From the NCBI RefSeq assembly GCF_032884065.1, contig NC_088867.1, forward strand, positions 45,757,453 to 45,821,452: a DNA stretch of 64,000 nt, in the 5' to 3' direction. The stretch comes from Artemia franciscana. Lineage: Eukaryota; Arthropoda; Branchiopoda; Anostraca; Artemiidae. The position numbers and the translations under genes are program-made. This document shows positions 45,171 through 58,435 of this stretch, piece after piece (within the stretch, counting starts at the first letter, position 1; each line of letters starts with the position of its first letter). A model generated the notes under the pieces. That model saw nothing but the letters and a program-made list of their open reading frames with translations. It did not search any database and was not told the DNA's origin.

Positions 45171-45481
45171 AGTGGGGGTAAAGATGCAGAATTTCTCTTA
45201 GGGGCGAAGTTTTTTTTGTGGACAGAGGTCTGGCCACATGTGGAATTTGGGAATCGAATGTAATATGTAATATGGCAGTTCTACAATCCATGTGGAAATT
45301 TGGTCCTCTTTTGGGAGAGAAGAGCAAGAAGCTAGCCGCTCCATTACCTCTCTTACGTGGGTATCATTGGATGACATTATTCATTCCAGTTCTAACCTGC
45401 TACCAAAACTATTTACAATTAATTCTGGTCCTTTCTTGTTTTACCAAATTAAACATTATTTTTGAACACTTTTAAATTTTG

Positions 45482-45484
<3 letters not shown>

Positions 45485-45572
<88 letters not shown>
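45485..45572. repeat. (TA)n microsatellite
   Basis: About 88 bp of TA. Confidence 0.95.
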
Positions 45573-45578
<6 letters not shown>

Positions 45579-45771
45579 TACATACCAACATACCAAACAA
45601 TGCCAATTTAACAATTGTTTTACCAATTTATTTCGTACACAGGAGACATAATAAAAGCTTAAAAGGAGCTCTCCATACGGTCAAACCAAACAAATTTAAA
45701 ATTACATTTGATTTTCTATATTAACTAGAAAAAAACAAAATTTCGAAAAACAATGGCTGTATACATTAGGA

Positions 45772-45877
45772 TCACACTTTATTATTTTCAGTCAAGGATG
45801 GCAAAGATCTTCTCGACGACTTTGAAGTACCAATCCGTGGCTTGTACAAATCCAATGTGTCATACCGTTGGTTATTC
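45772..45877 (-). CDS. Small two-exon gene, exon 2 (terminal)
   Basis: Acceptor TTTCATTTTAG lies before 45877. The exon encodes NNQRYDTLDLYKPRIG, TSKSSRRSLPSLTENNKV and stop TGA at 45772-45774 (minus). The first base completes a Glu codon begun in exon 1. AATAAA overlaps the last sense codons (TTTATT at 45777-45782 on plus), so the 3' UTR would be only tens of bases. Composition is not repeat-like: basic and Ser-rich in the tail. The protein is not recognised. See exon 1 for the splice logic. Confidence 0.5.
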
Positions 45878-45899
45878 CTAAAATGAAATGAAAAATAAA

Positions 45900-47520
45900 T
45901 TAACATTATTACGAGGCTTTCGTTATAATTTTAGACTTCCTACAAACCATTGGGCTTGAACCTCAACTTACTCTAATATTGGGTTTTAATTTTATTCAAA
46001 ACGCTTTTTTTTTACTTCACAGTATTCATTACACTGCTTTTCCATTTATTTGCGATGCGACAGAACTCAATACACAATTATAGGGCTTTTCTAGCGACAT
46101 GTAAAGCGATGATACAGGAAAAACTGCACTAAAAATTGTACCAAGAAGAGAAGGTGGGACATTTCCGGCCAATCTTAGGGGAAATCCCCCATTTTGTGTG
46201 CAGGTATAAGTATTATTGAAATATATATGTATATATACCTTATTTTAATAAAAGGCTATGGCAAGTCCTGGGGAAAACTAAACTCGTTTTGGAAATCAAC
46301 AATAAACAACTCTAAAATTTAAAAACATTAGCAAATTAGTTACAAAAAGGTGAAATGAAATAAGAAGATAAATTATTGGGATACAGTCAAAAATAATCGA
46401 AATATTTGAATAAATAACGTCCAAAAATATCTTGGACAAAATGAGCTATACAAATTTAATGAATAATATAAAACTACTGGATTACAAAAAAAAAAAAAAA
46501 CAGTTAAATGAGAGAGAAAAAGTCCCTTTTGTAAGAGAAACAAATGTGCCATCTTTCCAAAACAAAAATCGGTCGGGTGAAACAATATATGAAACATAAA
46601 CAATAAATGAAACTATTTTATTCCGATTCCATGGGTAACTTTCGCACTCATTCTGTTTTTGGCCGTCCATGTTTTACGAATTTAAAAGACTTGCCAAGAG
46701 CACACATCCTTCTCCATGGGGACAACCCATTTATTGATCGCACGTGAACACTCTTAGAAGGGATCAATGGATCAATGGATTTATGGTAGAAGCGATTATT
46801 ATATTCGTAAAGAAAATAAAAAAAAGGTATCGAGTGGTATGTTCACTTTATTGGTAAGTCAGTTATATGAACTGTCATAATTTTTCAAAAATTCGTCATT
46901 TTTAAGAGCTCAAAAAGTGCTTAAATTTGAATTTACAGTAGAAGCGATTATTATATTCGTAAAGAATGTAATATGCGCTAGAAGAGAGCAGGTTGCAATC
47001 AAAATTCTAAGAAAAAACACATAGATTATCTGCCATCTAGAGTCACTTTTCAAAATTAAAGTAGTATATAAGAAAACTAGGCATAAGAATAGAGCTAAAC
47101 GAAAGATCTTAAGATCTTAAACAGAGATCTTGACAGATCTTGACAGAGATCTTAAAGATCTCTGTCACTTCCAAGCGACATGTGGTTTGCTAGCCTTTAT
47201 TTTTTTTTGAACTAAAATAATCTTTTGAAAAAACTTCTACAATACAAGTACTTCTTTGATGTCACTATTGCCAGACAATTATCATGGACTAAATACTGAG
47301 TTCAGGTATACAAGATCAATAAATTAAAAAACAAACTAGTCTTCGAAATTTTGTTTGTTAGTGAAACTTTATTTTATAATTTTGAACCATCGTAACCGTG
47401 TATTTTTCAATAAAAGTGTATTTGCATAATACACTGACAAGCCGTTGAAATTAGCGAAATGTAAATAGTTAATAACATTGACGAAACTGCTAAAACTATT
47501 ACTGGATCGCGTATTTTCTT
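45900..47520 (-). other. Intron of small gene, no other gene seen
   Basis: AT-rich intron sequence. An AGATCTT/AAGATCT cluster at 47103-47162 forms overlapping palindromes. A 16-nt A run at about 46485-46500 is present. The segment TAGAAGCGATTATTATATTC occurs twice (about 46786 and 46938). Confidence 0.5.
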
Positions 47521-47539
47521 ATATGCCTCAAGTATTCGA

Positions 47540-47790
47540 GCCGTCCAAGCCGAGTGGTTAGCGCTCTAGACTTGAAATCCTGAGGACAGGGGTTCGAGTC
47601 CTGGTGTCGCTGGTTATTTGGTTTGGAACGGGGATCAATGATGTGACTCTGTAAGCCCAGCCAGAGTCAACCCAGCTCTAAATGGGTACCTCAAGAAATC
47701 TGGGAGAAAAAAATGGGAAGTGTAGGATGATGTGCCCCCAACCACGCTACCTGCGTTACACTGACCATTGGTCAGCATGCGGAAAAACGT
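47540..47790 (+). mobile_element. tRNA-Ser-derived SINE, copy 2
   Basis: The head GCCGTCCAAGCCGAGTGGTT has CTTGAAATCC (anticodon TGA, serine type) and GGGGTTCGAGTCCTGG as B box. The body (GTGACTCTGTAAGCCCAGCC, then CCAGCTCTAAATGGGTACC) is shared with copy 1 at 8.03 kb. It lies antisense within the intron of the small gene. Confidence 0.85.
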
Positions 47791-47824
47791 TTTAAGTATT
47801 CAAATCATAAACAGACAGACTTAC

Positions 47825-47871
47825 TCAATAGACACCTTGTGCTTCTTCTGACTCGGCTGTTCATTAGACAT
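47825..47871 (-). CDS. Small two-exon gene, exon 1 (start codon)
   Basis: The ATG is at 47869-47871, preceded by AAAGAACA. The reading frame gives MSNEQPSQKKHKVSI and two bases of the next codon (GA). It ends at a near-consensus donor, ATTGA|GTAAGTCTG. Just upstream of the exon is a candidate acceptor (TTTTTATTTTATAG, near 47883-47896), so a 5' non-coding exon may exist. Joined to exon 2 across a 1,947-nt intron, the phases match exactly and give a 50-residue, basic, polar protein with no signal peptide or membrane segment. A tRNA-derived SINE sits in the intron about 35 nt from the donor. I do not recognise the family. Confidence 0.5.
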
Positions 47872-48033
47872 TGTTCTTTCTATAAAATAAAAAAGGGCAT
47901 AAGAGGAACATCATATTTATGAAGAATAAACATTTTGTAGCCATAATTTAGTCTGTAAATTATAGTCCTAAACTCATCAAACAGGCAAGGCGACAAGGTT
48001 TTCACTATACGCAGTATCACTTTTTAGTTTTTC

Positions 48034-48176
<143 letters not shown>

Positions 48177-48330
48177 CTAGCTGTTGGGGTGGCGCTTCGC
48201 GCCACCCCAACACCTAGTTGATGGAGCGCTTCGCGCCCCCCAAGCCCCCCCACGCGCGATATTAAGTCGTTACGCGCCATATTAGTTAGGCGCCATTGTA
48301 GTTTTGTCCCTGTGTCCAACCTGTGAATAT

Positions 48331-48419
<89 letters not shown>

Positions 48420-48820
48420 TAACTACGTAAAACTTGCGAATATACAACATTCTTGGTTGTCCCATTGTCTGTGCATATAAATAGATTGTCAGGTTTACCG
48501 TTCTTTAACATGCAACACATAATTGTCCATGGGAAAAACAATCTGCATTCAGATCTATACCTCATTATTCTAATGATTGCCCTTGAGCTTTGTTGATGGT
48601 GATTGCTAATCGAACATTCCCTGTGTCCCCGTCGTCATTTATATGTTGTGCCCCCCGGCGTCCTCGTTGTTGTTGTTTCCCTGTGTCCCGGTCGTCATTT
48701 GTGTCCCGGTGTCCCAGTCTGTAATTTCTCTTTGAGTGTTGCGGTCGTCATTTATATTCCCTGTGTCCCGGTCGTCATTTTTGTCCCGGTCGTCATTTGT
48801 GTTCCGGTACACATAATGAA
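48177..48820 (-). mobile_element. Non-autonomous Helitron, minus, 5' end missing
   Basis: The 3' end is CTAG at 48177-48180, with the perfect terminal hairpin. The GC module, (TA)n 48330-48415, helicase-end fragment (48419-48612, TAA-TGA double stop) and minisatellite to about 48815 follow. It is an isolated copy 17 kb from the main cluster. Confidence 0.8.
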
Positions 48821-48829
48821 ATTTCGCGT

Positions 48830-51170
48830 AACGTTGCGCATTACGTGCGCTATGAAACGTACGATAGCTGTCAGTGCACGATTCAGGCGACTCTGAAATG
48901 GATAACTAGGAAATTGTGGTCTGCCATGGCATGAGCAAATGTTTTCAAGGTGAAATTGGTCAATAGCTGTGACAAAATCCCAGTATAGTAGGCATAATAC
49001 CTCCACATTGTAAATATAATTTAGAATTTAGCATAGCCTAATCCTTCTTTTGAATAATCCCACCTCCTCTCAGTGTGCCAAAATCTTTAAATTCAAAAAT
49101 TATTCACTATATTCATTTATCCCTTGCTTCTAAGAATATACAAATGAAAAATCTTCACCTTATCTATTAACGGTTTTCAAAACCTAGGGGGGGGATTTAT
49201 CGGTTTTTCATGTTTTTTTTTTTTTTACTGAAAATACTAAAAAGGGGATTCTCAACAGCAAAAAAAGATAATTTTCACAATCTAAGAGAGGAGAAAAAAT
49301 CTAGGGGGTTGTTTGCCCAACCCTTGGTATGAGTAAACAATTCCAAGGTTAAAGTGTTGATAGTGTGATGCTATCCAGATGTAGTAAGTTCTGTACTTTC
49401 ACGTTTTAAAATATTATGTAAAAAGTTTGTTAATATAATTTTTCTTCTTTTTTTAACAATACTCCCTTTCCTTTTAGTAAACCTCCTCCCCACTCAGTGT
49501 ACCAGCATCTTTAAATTCCAGAACTAACAACTATAGATATTTACCACCACTGCAACAAAACAAACAAACTTAAAATTGTTACCTTGAATCTTAAAGTCAG
49601 AGTGGTTAAAAACAAAACAGACTTAATTTAGGTGTATTCTACAATCAACTACCATCATCAAAAAACTTTCGAACCGTTTTTAATGGTGCCCTTCCATGAT
49701 AAGGCACCCCATCCACCTTGGAACCGAAATTACAATGGACTCAACAAAAAGACTGCTCACCATAGCTGTTCAAAGGTGAGGTTAGGGGGGGGGGCAACCG
49801 GGGCAGCTACCTCTGGCGCCGTGGCTGGAGGGTTGCCAACTTCGATCAAATTTTTTCACTATGATCTGTGCTTTTGCTTACATTTGAGTAAGGAGGCGAT
49901 GTAGTAATTTTTCCCAGGCAACAGCAACCCCAGAAACGGCTTTGCTGTTCAGTTCTTTGTTTGTCATAGACTTCTTTCCTCCCAAATACTATAAACTTAC
50001 TCCAACGAAAAACCTTGTCTTTACATCATTTTACACAAAAACACACTTAACAATTAAGCAAGGTTTTTCATTTCCATTTTAAATATTACATTATTTTAAC
50101 ACAACCCTTTCTAACTACCCTATAATATAATTTTTAGTAGCATCTAGTAATAATCTCTGAATTTACATGGTATATTTCAATTAGACATTTTACAGTAAAT
50201 TATTTTTATGGCATTAAAAAACGGACGAAATAAACGGTAAATATAGGAATTTGTAAGGAAAATTGCAATATTTTAGCAACCCAAGCCCAAAGTCCTTACC
50301 CTACTTTTTTGTGCAATGTCTACGTCCTGATTCAAAATTAGAAGTAAATTCAAGTTTGACTTAGTTTTAAACTTGCAAGGGTTACTGTCAAGCAAAATTT
50401 TAACCGATACAGAAACTGCAGACGAGACAAATCTGAAGACGCGACAGACTGCAGACTAGACAGAAACTTCACACGGCAAATTGATAGGGCAATCCTGCCC
50501 TGTGATAGGGCAAAACCAAGGAAATTTGAAAAAAAAAAACATTTAAACTTAAGATTCGAGTTATAGATCATAAATGGAACATTACGATAAAGAAAATAAG
50601 TAAAGGTGAGTGTTTTTGTTGATCTTCTCATGTTTTACAGAAGAAAAGAAACTATACAAAAAATAAAAAGAAAAAAAATATATAAAAATAAAAATAAAAA
50701 CAAAAATATAAAAAGTGTAATTTTGGAGAACCCAAAATTACACTTTCTTTCGTGATAGTAAAACTGAGCTGGAAACAAATCCAACAGATGTAAAAAGAGT
50801 TCGAAAATATAAAATGTAAAAATAAATAAAAGAAAATTATTCACATAAGAGGCAATTAAAAATGTGTATTCATAATTAGTTTTAATCCGCGTTTTTCTAC
50901 ATTTTGGTGAACAAAGACGAGCTCTTTCGTCGGTATGAGGAAATTTTTACTCTGGAAATCAGCACAAGCCAGTATTTTCTTAGATAGAGGATCAAGACGC
51001 AGAAACCTCAATAAATCGTTCTTTACTTCTATTTCTAACAAGTTCCACAAAACGTTTCTTTAAGTTTTGATAAAGGGAACAATTCCTTCCTTTATAACGC
51101 TATAGTCTCCCCCCCCCATTCCAACCCCAATAGGGTAAGATCTTTGTGTACATATGGTTCAGCCCACGAA
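48830..51170. other. No confident gene
   Basis: Mostly AT-rich. A 64-codon minus frame at 50856-51050 (RFLRLDPLSKKILACADFQ) has fairly normal composition but no clear acceptor. It might be a downstream exon of the large gene or a relic. T-, G- and A-homopolymer runs are frequent (49186-49230, 49786-49800). Confidence 0.35.
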
Positions 51171-51202
51171 CTACATTTTTATATTTATAATAAAAAAAAA
51201 AC

Positions 51203-54200
51203 CTTTTCGTGTTGTACTTTTGCTATCTGCCTTCTTTTCACTGATTTTAAAATTCGTCATTTTTCTATCCGTATCCGAATCAGGGGGTGTTTCTTCCCTT
51301 ATGGATTCATCTGTTTGAGGTGGTGTCATATTCTCTTCTTCACTAGATTCAACAACTTTACTTGAACGACTTTCTTTACTTTTTCTTCCCCGTTTTCCAA
51401 CACTGGAATGTTCCTTCTCTGTATAATTCGAATAAACATTCGATTTATTTGCAGAAGCCTTCTTTGCACCTTCGAAATTTCCTTCCTTATCCGCTTTAAC
51501 TTTGTTATCTATAAGCTCATCTCGGTCTCGTTTCAAAGAAGATTCGCTAGTTGCAGCCCTACTGCTTAAAGGACTGGGCTGGAAAGGGGTGTAATCCTTA
51601 TGGCCAAAACTAGGGGGACTTGATGATGATGAGACGGGGGAGCACATACGAGGCTTGGGAATTAAGACTGTTGGCTTCTTTGACCCCGGGGAAGGTGGAT
51701 TTTTTCCCGCCAAAGTACTATCTAAACTGTTGCAGGTTTGCAGTTTTGGCGAAAGGTCAAAATTTTCCTTAGCTCTTGGGGTTTTAGCAATAAGCTCTGT
51801 TTTTTGCTTACTTTTTTTCATATGGGGTTCATAGTCATCGTCTTCTTTGGAGAAAACAACAGGATGTAAACGCTCTTCGCCGGCTTCCCTATAGCTTTTA
51901 GGGACCATTAAGAAGTCATCCCCGTATTTAGTACTTAATTTCCTTATCCTTTTCCCCTCAACGGTATTCATCACAGGAGGAGAACTCATTTCCTCGCTCT
52001 TCACGGGTTTAGATTCTTGTGCTTTCTTTGTATATTTTTCTTTATTCCGTGACAACTTTTCATCTTTATGTTTTAGGTCATTTCTTGATGAACGTTGAGA
52101 GACGTTCTCCACTTTTATTAAAGAATTTCCGTAGTTCTTTGTATTACTAGCGCCCTCATCTTTAATGCTTGGTTTCGAGTTAGAGCTGAGAGATGACTTT
52201 TGTTTTTTAGAACTCAGAGAGCCGCCATTTTCTTCTTTTATAAGTGTGTTCCGGACACTAATATCTGGAGTATTTTTTCTGGATTTTGGTGAAGGGCTTT
52301 CGTCCTTTATAGGCTGACTTTTTGTCATTTTCTTGCCGCTCAACACATTGCTACCTTGTTTTTCAAGACCATTCTCTGGTTTTATTGCTTCAGTTTTTGA
52401 GTTTTCCAAGATTTTAGCAACACATCCTTTATCATCAGTTTCCACATCTGAGCAAGCAGAGAGTTTTCGCTTTTTCACTCTACGAGATTCAACTTTATCT
52501 TCTTCTTCCTCGGTTTTAAAACTATTCTGTTGGGGAGTTACTGCAGCACTCCTTCTATGACTTAATGGAACAGCACTAATGAGCTCGCTGTCATTAACAT
52601 CATACTTTGTAGGTTGACTTTTAGGTGTGTCCCTAATACTTTTTCTATGGTCTTTTCTTGTAGGGGCGTTCTCAATTTCTTCTGATTTGATCTTCTTTTT
52701 GTTATTACAATTGCTGACACTGGCACCATCCTCCTTTTTATTAATTTTAAAATCACTTGAACCAGACAAATTGCCCCTTTCTACATATGAAGAGGATCGG
52801 CTATTGGGTGTATTCTTACTACTTCGTGTATCATCTTGTTTTTTAGGTGTATATTCTTCTTTTTCTGACTTGATCTTATTGGTATTTCTAACATTGCTTG
52901 TGTCATCTTTTTCATTTGTACGCGAATGGGAGACATTCCCCTTTTCTACAAATACAAACTCAGCCTTTTCTTGTTCATGCATCTTCCTGTCGATACTTTT
53001 ACATGAGGTTTTTCTTAGAACTGGTGAGGGAGGACCAGCAATTTCATTGTCTACGTATTTACTATTGATTTTCCTATTTCGTTTGCCACTGATCTCCTTT
53101 TCCGTGTTTGTAACTTCTGTCTTGGTGTGTTTCATCAAATCAGAAGGATGTATGGCTTTTTGGACACCATTCACAGTCAAATCATAAGTCTTATTTCCTA
53201 TCTGTATCACCATGTAGGATTTCTTTCCCCATGTACGATATTCGTCAAACTGATACAGATCTAAAGCAGGAATTACACTATCAGTATGTTTTTTATTTTC
53301 TTCTAATGATGACAAGATTTCGTCATCAGACTTGTTGATAAACAAGTCAAGGATTGTTTTTCTGCCAGGAGGTGGCCTCATTGCATTTTGAAGGAGTTGA
53401 GCATTACTCGGTATTTCCTCTTTCTTAGGTGTTACTCCTGGTTTCACAGATGTCTCTTCAGTACCATTTACTGCCTGCATTGTAAGATTTGTATTTCCAT
53501 TCGATTTTTCAATCACATCAGAACGCCCCGTCGCATGTACCACTACTGTGCCCTCCTTTAAATCTTTATCAGTCAATGATTTTTCGGTCAATGGAGCACC
53601 GGCCACCATTTCAACATCTTCTCTTAATTTCTGAGGTTTGCTTAATACAGCCTGATCTTGTTTTGTTCTATCGTCCACATCACATTCCATAGTTTCAAGT
53701 ATTTGAAGTGCCATTTCTATTTGATTTTCTAAAACTGAATTCTCTTTTACATTTTCTTCAGAATCACGACTATCAGCGAAGAATGCTTCTCTGTTTAGGA
53801 CACCTAAACTCAAGGAAGCATCATTATTTTCACTTTTCTTTACAGCTTCTTTCTCCATGTCAGTTTTGATACCGTTTTCTTTGCTCAATTCTTTCATTTT
53901 CCTTCTTTCTCGCATAACTTTACGCATTTCTTCAAAACTACTAGCAGTTTTTCGCTTCAGTTTTTGCCCCTCATTAGATCCGCCTTTGTCAAGATTATCC
54001 TTTTTATCATTTAAAATTTTGTCACTTCGATTTTTATGCATTACAGTAGATTTCACAGTCTCATCGGGCACTTCTTTCTTTTTGTCTTTCTCAGGCTGTG
54101 CTCTTTCTTTTCGGTCTTTTTCATCTTTATGACGTCGACTTGACGATTTGCTAATGTGAGACTTCTTATCATGGGTTTTATCCTTCATTTTTTTATGTTC

Positions 54201-55985
54201 ATCCGGAAGCGTTTTATTTTTAGCGTCTTTTGCGTTATTAGTTTTATTTTTTACAAGATCAACTCGCTTTCCTTTAATGTCGGTCTTTTTTATTTCTTGG
54301 TTTCGTACCATATCCGATGCTTCTACTTTTAAAAGCTCATTTTGGGCAATAGCATTATTTGACAAATCACCATTTTCTAAGCTGGTTTCAACACCAGACT
54401 TATCCTCAACATCTTGCGCAAGAGGAGATAATGACTCGAAATTCTTAGAAACCACAGTCAATTCTGGTTTTTTTCTTGGAAATTCTTCTGCCTCGACAGT
54501 AGATATTGAAGATCCCGAATCCTTAATAGCAGAAGTTACACCTGTTCTTTTATTTGGGACCATGTCCGTCTTAAGAGACGATACTGTAAGTTCAGAATCT
54601 TTCAAAACTGAAGCAATCTCTGATTTTTCCCTTGGGACTATATCTGTCTCAGATTGAGAATCTTTCAAAAGTGATGCAGCCTCTAGTTTTTCATTACAGA
54701 CTTTATTTGTCTCAAGAACCGATATGGCAGAATCAGAATCTTTAGAAATTGAAGCCACTTCTGGGTTTTCAGTTAGGCCTATATCCGTCTCAAGAGTAGA
54801 CGTTACCGCTTCAGTCTCTTTCGAAAAGGAAGCTACTTCTGATATGTCAGATACATGTAGCGTTTCAGCAGTTTCTTCAACTTTCAAGACTTCGCCTTCA
54901 ACTATTTTCTCATTCCCAGCATCCATCTGGCGACCCTTAGTATCACCACCGCGATAATAATCTTTGCTTCTGCTTCCATAATAAGAGCTTCTTTGATAAT
55001 TTCCTCGGCCATCATCTTTTCTATCATAGGAGCTTCGTCGAGAATATTCATTTCGATCACGATCATGTCCTCGGTCCCTGTCTCGGTCTCTGGACCGTCG
55101 CCTTCGATCTTCCTGAGATGAGCTTTCAGTTTCAGAGGTTGAACTGGTAGATGTGCTTCTGCCTCTTTCTTTCTTTTTCTTTTTATAGTTATCCGAAGAG
55201 CTACTAGATATTTCACCACTATCAGAATCTGCTATTTTTTCTTTTCTATCTTTTTTGTCATGTTTCCTTTTATCTTTATCACTTTCTATCTCTCCTTCGT
55301 CACTAGGACTTTTTACTAAGGCTTGTTCAGGGCTGTCACTGATATCACTTAGCATTGAATCTAGCCCTCCTTTTTCATGAGGTTTTGACGGAGGAAGAGG
55401 CGATGGCGAAGAACCGGCTAGACTGATGGATGATACAGAATCCGGAGATATAGTGCCCGTCTCTTTTATACCCATACGTTTCACAGATGCAGATACATTC
55501 ATAACTCTAACTTCAATATCTGAGTCTTCAGTAGGTGATGAAACTTTAGATATTTCACTTGCTGGCGAAGTTCCATCTTTAACGATATCAATATCAGTCA
55601 AAGGAGAGGAGTCAACCGACTCAGTGGGTGGAAGAGCAGGCGGTTCAGGTAAAGCAGGCGTATTTTCTGGTAAAGGTGGTGTTGGTGGGGGAGGTTCTTG
55701 CGGCGGTTCCGGTGGAACTGCAATATCTTCAATTTTTGGCGGAGGGGGTGCAACTACGTCATTGTCAGACGGTGGCGGAGGAGGTGGCACCTCATCGGGA
55801 GGCCCTGGTAAAAAGCCAGGAGGTGGTGGTGGTGTAATTGACTCGTCAAGCAGCGGTGTGCGGACGCCGGGTGGTAGTGAAATATCGGAACTTATTTGAG
55901 AGAGTGCACTTCCAGGAGGGGCTTGCACTGCAGGAGATGACCCACATATGCCTCTCTCTTCCAACTGTGATGTTCGCGTTTCTTC
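51203..55985 (-). CDS. Large disordered nuclear-type protein, giant exon
   Basis: This 4.78-kb exon is uninterrupted and in phase 0 with the upstream exon: acceptor TTTATTTTCAG|GAAGAAACG at 55985. Residues are counted from the exon start. Segments: Pro-rich 45-115 (PPPPPGFLPGPPDEVPPPPP), acidic/Ser region 200-280, RS/RD-rich 290-345 (RRRRSRDRDRDRGHDRDR), a six-fold 26-residue repeat about 381-516, Lys-rich 575-690, one ordered-looking block about 900-945 (EYRTWGKKSYMVIQIGNKTY), and two KRxRK-[IL]-[NS]-[ST]-KY motifs near 970 and 1345 plus KRGRKSK near 1532. Composition resembles chromatin or RNA-processing scaffolds (the style of SETD2 or SR-related proteins), but no SET, RRM, PHD or zinc finger is present, so no name is given. 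The 3' limit is uncertain: possible donors at 51203 (AAAAG|GTTTTT) and 51218 (CAAAA|GTACAA), or the in-frame stop at 51171. Confidence 0.85.
54437..54843 (-). repeat. Coding 26-residue repeat within giant exon
   Basis: Six degenerate units with start pattern [EG]-[VIA]-[AT]-S-x-x-K-[DE]-[ST], for example EVASISKDSDSAISVLET, EIASVLKDSELTVSSLKT and GVTSAIKDSGSSISTVEA. Spacing is 23-27 residues. DNA identity is low, so the repeat is old or under protein-level constraint. Confidence 0.7.
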
Positions 55986-56329
55986 CTGAAAATAAACAAC
56001 AAAATATAAGAATGTTAGCATTTTGTACTGAATTTGAAGGAGAAAAAACCACAACTAAATAAGTTCCTTTATTCCTATGTTCCTAGGAAATCCAAATTTT
56101 CAGTGTTTAGGTACAAAGAAAAAACTAACTCAACATTTCATAAATAATCAAAGGATGAACAGAAACAGAGCAATGGGATTAGTATTTAACGGACTGAATA
56201 TCTCCATCGAAGAGCTTTTCCCAAAAGAGACTCCATCGATAGTCATCAGGATCGAGTCTTCTATAGATTGTATGGCAATACAAAGTGCTCCACCTCGTTA
56301 TATAGTATATATAATTGACAGTGTCGGTA

Positions 56330-56895
56330 AGGTAAGAGAAAATTCGTTTATAGGAACTCGTGTGTGTGTGTGTGTAATGCTGCAAAGGTATGTAACTACA
56401 TTTCAAGCACAGCTCTCTCAGCTAACAGAGAGGAAGGTTAAAGATAAGAACGGATTGTCAATTCGTAATAAAACAGGTGTTGAAGAGAGATGGGCAGAAC
56501 ATTTGATAAACCAGGACTAAGTTGTAGGAAAATATATGAAAAGAAAAAAAATCGACAAATTGGAAGTGAGGGAATACTTATTTTACTACAACAGGTTCGA
56601 GATAGTACTAAAAGGATTAAAAACCTTAAGGCACCAGGAACTGACAGGTGTGGCAAAGCAGTTTTAAAAAAATATTGGCAGCAAAAATTAAGATCTGGGT
56701 GCAAACAAAAAGTAGGTTGCCACTGAAGAGGATAGAAGAGGCCATAAGAAATAATTTAAAGAAAATTGACACTACATGTCAGGGGGTAAAGAGGGAAGTT
56801 TTGAGGAGATTTGGGTGGAGGAGGAGCCGGCAGAGTTTAATAACCTCAGTCAACTTTGTGCTCCAGTGAGTTTTTGGTAGTAGTAGCAGTAGATA
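56330..56895 (+). mobile_element. LINE fragment (RTE-like), internally deleted
   Basis: KDKNGLSIRNKTGVEERWAE, then RDSTKRIKNLKAPGTDRCGK, is the linker before the RT domain, parallel to 63.6-63.8 kb. The text then jumps (about 56740) to CQGVKREVLRRFGWRRSRQS, the C-terminal end, followed by a stop and AGTAGTAGCAGTAG. The entire RT palm is deleted. Antisense to the host gene. Confidence 0.7.
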
Positions 56896-57932
56896 CATAG
56901 CTAATTTCATCCAATGGAAGGCAGGGATTTTTTTTTCTTTGTAAATGAGCCTTTCTGAAGTTACAATTTTGGTGAATTATCCTGTTTTATCTTATAGCAG
57001 GGGTTCGAGTTGCAACTTTCACCTATCATTTTTGATAGGCGAACTCAGATTTTTTGCCGAGATTGCATAAATATTTTGATTCGATCCTCACAAAAGAGTA
57101 GACCATCATTTTTTTTAATGTCTATTCGTATGGAACGTTTTGCTACTAATGTATACATGATTTATGTACTAACAATTTTACTATGCATACTTGAAATTAA
57201 CTACGAACACTTTCATTTATTTTAACCTAAGAAGATGCATATAATTTCCCTGCGTGGAGTTGTTAAGGGTAATATCCTGGATAAATTTTCACCAGGATTG
57301 AATTATCTAGACGATATTTCCATGGGGAGGATATTTATCCGTGGAGGTGGGGCCAAATTTCCTGATATTATTTAAAAAACGATCAGAAATTAAATTGAAA
57401 AAAAAGTGTGTATTTAAAAACCAGTCGTCAAATACACAAAAAAGAAAAAGAAAAAAAAAGAAAGAAAAGACAAAATATATAAATAAGCATAAATTGAACA
57501 AACCAAACAGTAGCATTTGACACTTTGAAATTATAACTTCCGTACCTCTAAAACATTAAAACGTACTTCTAAGCCTTCAAACTCAATAATTAGTTCACTA
57601 GAAGAGGTCTCCGAGATATCTGGGATTCCTGGTGCATTCCCCCCCCCCCCAAAAAAAAAAAAAAAACACTCAAATTCTCCGAACTTTGGCTATTACTCAT
57701 AAAATGTTCCAGGTTATCCCCAATATGAGTATATGTTATGTTATTTGTTATGAATATATATTATGAGTATATGCTATGTGTATTAGGTCAGCTAAGATGT
57801 GTTTGTATTATGAGCAATTTTTTTTTTTCGTAGTTTTGCTGAGTGAAAATATTATTGTTGTACTTCTTTTTTTCGTTTTTTTTTATTTCTTTTTTTTTAG
57901 TCCTCTAGTTTTCATTTCAGTATTTAGAGGGT

Positions 57933-58415
<483 letters not shown>

Positions 58416-58435
58416 AACATAAAAAGAACAAGTTT

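Noticed and set aside
44521..45327. 268-codon minus-strand frame
   Set aside because: It overlaps the hairpin-ended dispersed repeat and a LINE scrap on the other strand. The matching repeat at 36.8-37.3 kb does not preserve the frame.
47103..47162. AGATCTT cluster as a regulatory array
   Set aside because: Short, irregular overlapping copies in an intron, most simply slippage of a palindromic heptamer.
50856..51050. 64-codon minus-strand frame as next exon of the large gene
   Set aside because: Composition is acceptable, but there is no clear acceptor, and a stop lies directly upstream in frame. Not called.
55426..55899. Gly/Ser-rich plus-strand frame
   Set aside because: Antisense shadow of the Pro-rich segment of the large minus-strand exon. 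The same holds for other plus-strand frames within 51.2-56.0 kb.
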